A DNA stretch of 11,889 bases. It comes from Actinidia chinensis. Taxonomy: Eukaryota > Streptophyta > Magnoliopsida > Ericales > Actinidiaceae. How positions within the stretch are numbered: position 1 is the stretch's first letter; the number at the start of each line of letters is the position of its first letter. Of the stretch, positions 6,773-11,889 are shown piece by piece. Made by a program: the position numbers and the translations under genes. Where the stretch lies: the NCBI GenBank assembly GCA_009663005.1, contig VIGQ01002064.1:25001-36889 (forward strand). Reading direction: 5' to 3'. The notes beneath the pieces were generated by a model. It ran no database searches and was not told the DNA's origin. It saw only the letters and a list, made by a program, of their open reading frames with translations.

Positions 6773-7048
6773 CCTTGCCGGCACGACACGGAAAAACGCA
6801 GCACGGGCACGTATAAGTTGGGGCACGGCAACGGTCCTGAGCGGGCACGGGCACAGGCATAGAATGGTGGAGCACCGACACGATAGTTGGCTTGGACACG
6901 GTCAAGCTTCGCACGACACGGGCACGACACGATAGTTGGGCTGGTTGGCACGACACACACACGACACAACTTAGTCAAGCACGAAACGGGAATGACGCCG
7001 GATGTGTCAAGGGCACGGTACGGGTACGGCACGACACGGGAGTGGCAG
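6773..7048 (+). repeat. Left CACG subterminal array
   Basis: About 18 CACG words occur here, mostly as GGCACGACACGG, GGGCACGG or ACACGATAGTTGG variants, all on the plus strand. Two copies of ACACGATAGTTGG lie near 6877 and 6928. Subterminal clusters of short words are the usual transposase-binding regions of hAT elements; that function is inferred. Two minus-strand open frames (6667-7032 and 6714-6962) are products of the repeat and not genes. Confidence 0.7.
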
Positions 7049-7888
7049 AAATGATTTAATTATTAAATAAATTAAAATATATTTAATTAAATAAATTAAC
7101 TTACATTAATAAAAAAATTAAAGAAAAGTAAAATAAATAAATTTTGACTTGTGTCATGGGCTATGGCCATAAATAAATAAATAAAAGAAAATATATATTT
7201 TTATTAAATAAATTGACTTTCCAAATGCCATAATAAGAAACAATTTGAGAAAAAGTTTAAATAAAATTATCAATAACAAAAATAAAATTTTTTAAAAAAT
7301 TAAAAATTAAATTTTGAAAACAAAAACTAGAAATTTAAAATTTTGACTATGGCCCATTTATTGCCATAATAAGACAAAAATAAAATTTAAAAAATTAAAA
7401 TTATTTTATGTCACAAAATGAGGAAAAAATCAAAATAAATTTTAAATAATAAATAAATATAATATTTGTGACAATTCCTATTGAAATCAGATATCTTCAT
7501 ATGGTCTAAATTTGTAGCCATTACTTCTAATGTTTCTTATTTAGCATCTTTCTTCTACATGAGCAAGGACTTTACTTAAAAAGAAAAAAAGGAAAATATT
7601 ATACTCAATAAAAAAATATAATAAGAACTCAAATACATGGAGCCAATAGCACCAATAATAGAAAGTGTAGCTTCAAAAGTAATACAAAAATCGGAGAACT
7701 AAAACCTTCATTATTTTTGTGCAATGGCTGCTAACTATAAGCCTGTAGCCACTTTTAATCCTAATATTCCCAATCATGATTTCATGGAAAAGGACCCCTT
7801 TGTTGTTAAATATTTATAAAATTGGGCAGTTCTGGTGTATTGTTCTTTGAGAACAAAACTACTATAATTGTGCTTTTAATTAAAAAAT

Positions 7889-8232
7889 CGGACACGACAC
7901 GATTAAAATACGGGCACAACACAACACAATTAAGTAGACGGCACAACACGGCACGAGTCACACGACTAAGTTAGTGAGCCGACACGGCACGACACAATTA
8001 AGTAAGTGGGCCGGCACGGCACGACACGGCACGACACGAGTCACACGACTAAGTTAACGGGCTGGCACGACACGACACGAATAAAGAAAAATGGCACGAC
8101 ACAACACGATTAAAAATGGTACGACACGATTAAAAAAGGCATGACACGACACGATTAAGTAAATGGGCACGACACGGCACGAAGCACGATTGGCACGAAA
8201 AAAAAGTGGCACGGCATGGCACGGCGGGCAAA
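7889..8232 (+). repeat. Right CACG subterminal array
   Basis: About 28 CACG words, mainly GGCACGACACG, occur again on the plus strand, so the array is in the same orientation as the left one. A longer unit CACGAGTCACACGACTAAGTTA... occurs at 7952 and 8035, a spacing of 83 bases. ACACGATTAA(A/G) words recur throughout. Confidence 0.7.
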
Positions 8233-8244
8233 TTTGAAACCTCA

Positions 8245-8735
8245 CTTACGTTATCTAACTATGGAATATTTTTGTCTTTTAATAATTTTATTTTCAATTT
8301 CTTAGGTAGTAAGGGGATGTTGTAAAGGTTTTATTTTTTTATTTTTTGTGTTTGTTAATTTTGTTTCGTTTGTTTAATTTTTTGTAAACCGAAATTAAAA
8401 ATATGGTTGTGTGACCTATTTTTAAACTATTTAAAAAACAAAAACATGTTTGGTAACAAAAAACGTTTTCATTTATATGTTAGTTGTCATATACTAAAAT
8501 ATGATATTTATGTAATTATATGCAAATATTAGACGAAATTAAACCATAATTTCATGCCATATAATAAATTCATCAAAATTACAAAACTATAGTGCTTACC
8601 TAGATGACATATATTTATATTTACACATAACAAGAAATGCGAAGACATTATCAGCAGATGTTACACATAATTCAGGCAAATTAGGTATTAATTTCATCAT
8701 CTTCTAAACCAAACGCTTTCTACTCAAAGTCTTTC
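8245..8735. other. AT-rich spacer
   Basis: No gene, RNA or clear element is seen here. The sequence is T-rich to 8400 and A/T-rich after. It contains TGTTTGGTAAC at about 8447, a phrase often found at the ends of plant MITEs, but no convincing partner or target duplication. Confidence 0.4.
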
Positions 8736-8749
8736 GATGACGCGTCATC
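8736..8749. promoter_or_regulatory. Perfect 14-bp palindrome with two TGACG cores
   Basis: GATGACGCGTCATC is identical to its reverse complement. It presents TGACG on both strands, the core bound by plant TGA-type bZIP factors. It stands at the left edge of a GC-richer block. Function is inferred from the motif only. Confidence 0.35.
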
Positions 8750-8881
8750 ATCAAATTTCAAGTCACAACATCCCTGGACGGGAACTTTCATCGAACACTG
8801 GACATGAATCCCCCAAAGCACCACACTCCCATAAAATTGCACCAAAGCATCACCACAAACAAATCTGAATCAAAGCCATTT

Positions 8882-9262
8882 CTAACACACCTCACAATGA
8901 AACCTACATGGCCCAGTCAACCCACCAAACCAAGCGCAAGGATCCAAAACAAACGGGTAAGTACAATGCGTCACGGGGACACCCAAATTGAACCATGTAT
9001 TGAGACAGAGACGTGATTTGGAGGGAGGGGGGCCTCTTTGAGTCATGGGGGTTTTTGGTGTTGCAAAGATGGTACGTATCTGAGTTTGGGATTGAGCGAA
9101 AATCTCGCAGGCATAGCAGAGGTTGTGGGCCGGCGGCGGTGGAGAGCGAGAAAGGCGATAACGTGCTGGCGAAAAGGTTGTGGAAGAAGAGGTAGGTTCA
9201 GAGGAGGAGGGTGTGGGCTTGCTTGGTCCTTTGGAGAGATGCTCAGTGAGTCTTGAGGAAGT
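8882..9262 (-). other. Unrecognised coding-like open frame in a GC-richer block
   Basis: The minus strand is open for 126 codons between in-frame stops (upstream stop at 9263-9265, closing stop at 8882-8884). There is no ATG near its start; the only useful one is internal, near 9038. The product begins Ser/Pro/Thr-rich (SKPTPSSSEPTSSS), then reads RSPPPPAHNLCYACEIFAQS and ends FHCEVC. The upstream part is CT-rich, like a plant 5' leader or first exon. I do not recognise a family. The plus strand of the same block also carries open frames of 60-72 codons, so the coding strand, and whether it codes at all, is uncertain. It may be a fragment of a host gene or a captured piece carried by a transposon. 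Confidence 0.25.
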
Positions 9263-9321
9263 CTAGCGAGAGAGGTCCCCTGGTCCCCACTATGGGTTTT
9301 GATTACTCTTCAGTCTTTTTA

Positions 9322-9413
9322 TTTTTGAATCCCTGAGAATCGAACCCAGCTGCGGCGTAGTTAAGTGCTGTTACTGTTCAAGCGTGTTCCTGAACAATAC
9401 CCATCAATTGTAA
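9322..9413 (-). mobile_element. Possible SINE remnant with tRNA-like B box
   Basis: On the minus strand, CTGGGTTCGATTCTCAG (9333-9349) forms a five-pair T-arm stem with one G-T pair. It contains GGTTCGATTC, the RNA polymerase III B-box core. It is followed by GGATTCAAAAATAAAAAG, an A-rich tail-like end. Upstream on the same strand there is no convincing A box at tRNA spacing and no matching acceptor stem, so this is not a tRNA gene. A tRNA-derived SINE fragment is the simplest reading, but a chance match is possible. Confidence 0.35.
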
Positions 9414-9674
9414 ATTTTGTAAAACAAACAAAATAACTTTTTTTATTGTTACTTTTTCAAAATTGTTTAAGTAATTTGTTTTGTGTACATTTACAAATAG
9501 CACACAAATAAATTTTTATTTTTATTTAAAAAGAACACAAAATTAATGACTTAACAAACATCCACTGAGTTCCCAAACATCTGTTTTTCTTTTCCTGACC
9601 TCTTTGACTTGGGTACTGAATGTCCAGTGCTAAATTGCTAGATAATGAGTTTAGCAACATATAAGATTTTTCAG
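9414..9674. other. AT-rich spacer
   Basis: No gene or repeat is recognised. The sequence is A/T-rich with homopolymer runs. AACAAACATCC near 9555 is a loose inverted match to TGTTTGGTAAC near 8447. Confidence 0.4.
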
Positions 9675-9682
9675 TATTTAAG
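9675..9682. repeat. Left 8-bp target duplication (hAT-like element 2)
   Basis: TATTTAAG immediately precedes the element, and TATTTAGG (10615-10622) follows it with seven of eight bases matching. One extra G (10614) separates the symmetric end of the element from the right copy. Confidence 0.65.
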
Positions 9683-10613
9683 TAGGGCTGTCAAAAAAAA
9701 TTCACGAACCGCGAAACCGAACCGAACCAATCCGTGGTTTTTAATTGGTTCTAGTGGATTAATGGTCCGGACACGGATGAAAAAATAAAACCGTAATTCG
9801 CGTTCGGGTCCATGCTTTTCATAACAGACGACTGTGGATTAAACGAACCGGACCGTGAAATTTAAAAAATAAACATATATATATATTATATTTTATTATA
9901 TATATATTTAGACTAAGAATCTTAGAATTACTAATTGTTACATCTTATTGTTACTTATTAATCATAAATCACACTGCTGCGCCTCCTTCTCTTTATGGGT
10001 TCATTTAATCCGGCAACCGACTGACATCTCCTCCGATCACCAAGGAATTTTCTCTCACTTCTCTTCTCTTGATTCTCTGATTCATGCATATCTCAGAGTG
10101 ATCTGGACTGGAACCCAATCTCTGTTTACTGGGTTAGGCTATCTTTTTTTTTTTTTGGTGATCTATTGCGCTCTACATTTTACAGGTTGGCTATCTTTTT
10201 TCTTTTTTAGTGACTGTCTATTGTTGCTCTGCAACTTGATACATATATCTTTTTTGATAGTTCTACTCATGCAGACTAATTGTATAAATTGTCCATGATG
10301 TCCATCTAATGCATCATATTTTAACTTAGTTTCTGATCTTTTTCAAGCTGTGTTTTTACTGGCTAACTTGTTTCTTTTTTGATGGCTATTTCAGCTTGTA
10401 TTCTGGTGCCTACATGGAAACGTTTTTTTAAAATTTCATGAAATCTACAATCCGTGGATAACCGTGATCCGGAACCGTGAATTTTTTATTTTTTTCAAAA
10501 TCGAACCGTAGATTTTTAGTCTGCACACGGATTGTCTTTTCTTATGAACCTAGACTTTGGTTCGGTCCTTGGATTCATACAATCCGGACCAATTCCGGAC
10601 CGTGACACCCCTA
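9683..10613. mobile_element. hAT-like non-autonomous element 2 (0.93 kb)
   Basis: The left end TAGGGCTGTCA pairs with the right end TGACACCCCTA (reverse complement TAGGGGTGTCA) at ten of eleven bases, the hAT-type terminus seen across plants. Subterminal regions are rich in related words in inverted arrangement: CCGAACCGAACC, AATCCGTGG, GGTCCGGACACGGAT on the left, and ATCCGGAACCGTG, CACGGATTG, AATCCGGACC on the right. No transposase is encoded. The middle (about 9950-10430) has a different texture, T-rich with intron-like tracts, and includes a 116-codon plus-strand open frame (9948-10298) whose Phe/Leu-rich product comes from the T-rich runs. Confidence 0.75.
9970..10430 (+). other. Leader- or intron-like interior of hAT-like element 2
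   Basis: The interior begins with a CT-rich stretch (CTCCTCCGATCACC, TTCTCTTCTCTTGATTCTCTG) like a plant 5' leader. It continues with several long T tracts and splice-acceptor-like words (TTTACAGGTTGG near 10180, CTATTTCAGCTTG near 10386). It could be a captured piece of a host gene's leader and first intron. I see no conserved protein sequence, so the origin is a guess. Confidence 0.3.
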
Positions 10614-10614
10614 G

Positions 10615-10622
10615 TATTTAGG
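10615..10622. repeat. Right 8-bp target duplication (hAT-like element 2)
   Basis: TATTTAGG matches TATTTAAG at 9675-9682 with one mismatch. Confidence 0.65.
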
Positions 10623-10870
10623 TGTTTGAACTTTGGTTTGGCTGAACCTATTTTGCGTAACATGTTAAGCTCTTTCGATTACGGCAGCTTATAGGTGACA
10701 GTTTTGTTTAGCTAAAGGGCAATTTTCTACTATCTACTGAACTCGTGCGTCAAAACAGCCTGTGAAGAAGTTAATGAATTCTCCACTGAGTAGCAAGGTC
10801 TTTGTCTTAGTCACATAATTCGTTCACGGAGGGTATCGCTCCCGTCTTCAAATCGCGATTTTTTGTAAAA
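10623..10870. other. Spacer without a recognised gene
   Basis: The sequence is mixed with no conserved coding pattern or repeat. Its texture resembles plant intergenic or intronic DNA. Confidence 0.4.
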
Positions 10871-11463
10871 TTCGCTACTTTTATTTTTTGTGAGCGCGAA
10901 ATAACAAATTTGGAGAGCATAAAATTTAGAAGTGCTCAAATCAATTTTGAGAGCACTATTGGTGGTTCGTATTGACTAGAAGACACCTAATAATAAATCA
11001 CCAGACTAAATAAAACCCTGCACGCTCTCTCATGCGCCCCCATCCCATCGACCGTGAGATCTACTCTCTCACACGCGCCACTGAGGTAGACGACGGAGTT
11101 TCATGTCGCCACACGCGCCCACACGTCACGCTCTACGTCAGCGATGATGTCAATCGAATATCGAGGAATATTCGATCTTACCGAGAAATTACACTTTACA
11201 TCTAAAGTTTTATAAAAAATAAATTCCTTAATTTTTATAACTACATTTAGTGGGACTATAATTTCGATCAACTTAAAATTGGAATGCGTTTTAAATATAA
11301 GATTACTTCGTATTTAGAATTAATAATTTCCAATATATACTATATTTTTATTAACAAATTATATAATATAAACGCTCTCAAAATGCTCTCGGATTTATCC
11401 AATTTTAAAAATTATCGCTATGTGCTCTCGCTCCGCGCTCTTGCTCCCGTTTTGCTCTGCGAA
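10871..11463. mobile_element. MITE-like inverted-repeat element with GAGAGC motifs
   Basis: The left arm carries, in order, TTCGC (10871), GAGCGCG (10892), GGAGAGCA (10912) and TTTTGAGAGCAC (10945). The reverse complement of the right arm carries the same order: TTCGC (ending 11463), GAGCGCG (near 11434), GAGAGCAC (near 11421) and GAGAGCATTTTGAGAGCGTT (11371-11390). This is a decayed terminal inverted repeat of about 90 bp around a 400-bp interior without coding capacity. I could not find a convincing target duplication, so the superfamily and exact ends are open. Confidence 0.5.
11050..11125 (+). repeat. GC-rich segment resembling the Copia-A leader
   Basis: CGTGAGATCTAC, ACGCGCCACTGAGGTAGACG and GCCACACGCGCC parallel CGTCAGATCAAC, ACGCGCGCCAGAGGTAGAAG and ACGCGCCACGTGCC at 1461-1530, in the same order and orientation with small gaps. 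It is an isolated GC-rich island in AT-rich DNA. It may be a fragment of a related retrotransposon leader; chance similarity of CG-rich words is the alternative. Confidence 0.4.
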
Positions 11464-11760
11464 CTTGTGACTATGTTCTTTGTATCATGGTGAATGTTTA
11501 TTATTTTAAATTGGTAGATCAAATTCCTTTCTCCTCTCCAGTTTTTGGGCTTTTCCTGGTTCTTGATTTTGCAGTTGTTAGAGTGGTTGGGGTCAACTAA
11601 TCTGCTTACTTTGTTGTAGCATTTGCTTACTTGGCTTGATTTAATTGCCAATGATTCGTGGTCCTCCTGAGCTGAGAAGATCCCAAAATCTTTCAGGGGA
11701 GAAGTAATCTTCGAACTCTCTTTGGCTAATTGTGTTGCTGCCATAATGTGAAGAATGCAG
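11464..11760. other. Intron-like stretch at the right end
   Basis: It contains pyrimidine tracts followed by AG (for example CTTGATTTTGCAG near 11573) and mixed sequence typical of plant introns. A 115-codon minus-strand open frame (11418-11765) crosses the inverted repeat and this stretch. It has no recognisable domain and I do not take it as a gene. Confidence 0.35.
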
Positions 11761-11889
11761 AGCAAGTATTCAACAAATAAAGGATCTGAATCCTAACACA
11801 TGCTTGCTGCAATCAGTTGCTCCTTCCTTACAACGTGATTCAACAAAAAAAATTGCTGATGTGTTGTTACAATGTAGAAAGAGAATGGC
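11761..11889 (+). CDS. Possible partial exon of an unidentified host gene
   Basis: A possible splice acceptor (GAATGCAG, ending 11760) is followed by a frame that stays open to the window edge: 47 codons since the last stop at 11744-11746, with about 43 after the acceptor. The product includes ASIQQIKDLNPNTCLLQSV and then TKKIADVLLQCRKRM, a composition compatible with an amphipathic helical protein. I do not recognise the family. Codon phase 2/1 at the acceptor and the absence of an upstream ATG suggest an internal exon if it is real. An open frame of this length in non-coding DNA is not rare, so confidence is low. Confidence 0.3.

Larger units (their letters stand above)
6756..8244. mobile_element. 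hAT-like non-autonomous DNA transposon (1.49 kb)
   Basis: The left end reads TAGAGGTGTCAA and the right end TTGAAACCTCA. Its reverse complement, TGAGGTTTCAA, pairs with the left end apart from one indel and one mismatch. These are diverged forms of the TAGGGGTGTCAA terminus common in plant hAT elements. The flanks CTCACGAT (6748-6755) and CTTACGTT (8245-8252) match at six of eight bases, the duplication length of hAT. Subterminal arrays of CACG words sit at both ends around an AT-rich core (about 7050-7880) that has no transposase-like frame. The core contains AAAT-rich simple repeats and two copies of GCCATAATAAG (near 7228 and 7362). It would depend on a transposase from elsewhere. Confidence 0.6.

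Noticed and set aside
6667..7032. Minus-strand Cys/Arg/Val-rich frames (121 and 82 codons), and a similar one at 8054-8245
   Set aside because: They are translations of the CACG repeat array; the repetitive residues mirror the DNA repeat.
7889..8232. Reading the CACG array as a CRISPR-like or satellite array
   Set aside because: Units are short, irregular and without unique spacers of constant length. The genome context is a plant, and the array sits inside hAT-like ends.
9333..9413. A complete tRNA gene on the minus strand
   Set aside because: Only the T-arm forms. No matching acceptor stem, anticodon arm or A box at correct spacing is seen.
8447..9563. A defined transposon bounded by TGTTTGGTAAC and its inverted partner
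   Set aside because: The ends match at only about 10 of 14 bases, are AT-rich, and no target duplication was found. It is kept only as a possibility in the findings.
9948..10298. A 116-codon membrane-protein-like frame in hAT-like element 2
   Set aside because: The hydrophobic Phe/Leu runs come from poly-T tracts. No motif is conserved and the texture is that of an intron.
11418..11765. A 115-codon minus-strand frame at the right end
   Set aside because: It runs across the MITE inverted arm, has no recognisable domain, and lies antisense to the possible acceptor and exon.

Overview
The window looks like intergenic DNA from a flowering plant, probably a eudicot. The evidence is plant-type Copia LTR retrotransposons primed by initiator-Met tRNA, hAT-like elements with TAGGGGTGTC-type ends and 8-bp target duplications, and long AT-rich spacers with intron-like texture. 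I see no intact protein-coding gene. Nearly every long open frame is a shadow of a purine-rich LTR, a GC-rich leader or a short-repeat array.

Region 1 (1-607) is an unassigned flank with a possible stop-riddled coding relic. Region 2 (608-4245) is an almost complete but small Copia-type LTR element, named Copia-A here. Its parts, in order, are a 5' LTR (608-1254), a Met-tRNA primer binding site, a very GC-rich leader, a dense cluster of TTGAC(C/T) W-box motifs, a decayed gag tail with a broken zinc knuckle, a decayed protease and pre-integrase segment, a polypurine tract, and a 3' LTR (3697-4245) that lacks about 130 bp of R/U5. It has no integrase, reverse transcriptase or RNase H, so it could only have moved using enzymes from other elements. 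A slightly mismatched 5-bp target duplication (ACCCT/CCCCT) flanks it.

Region 3 (about 4251-6300) abuts it directly. It is a second, unrelated and much more decayed Copia pol relic in the same orientation (Copia-B), readable as zinc knuckle, protease, pre-integrase, integrase and N-terminal reverse transcriptase. It has no LTRs and stops before the RT catalytic motif.

Region 4 (6756-8244) is a hAT-like non-autonomous DNA transposon with an AT-rich core and strongly strand-biased CACG-repeat arrays at both ends. Region 5 (8245-9680) is AT-rich DNA around a GC-richer, coding-like block (about 8730-9290), followed by a tRNA-like B box that may mark a SINE on the minus strand. Region 6 (9683-10613) is a second hAT-like element with clear ends and a near-perfect 8-bp target duplication; its middle resembles a captured leader or intron. 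Region 7 (about 10871-11463) is a MITE-like inverted-repeat element built on GAGAGC and GAGCGCG motifs. It contains a GC-rich segment that resembles the leader of Copia-A. The right edge (11464-11889) is intron-like and ends in an open frame behind a possible splice acceptor, which could be the first exon of a host gene continuing beyond the window.

Nothing here amounts to a demonstrable new system. The most useful leads are the W-box cluster in the Copia-A leader, the one-directional CACG arrays, the Copia-leader-like segment inside the MITE, and the possible gene fragments at 8882-9262 and 11761-11889.
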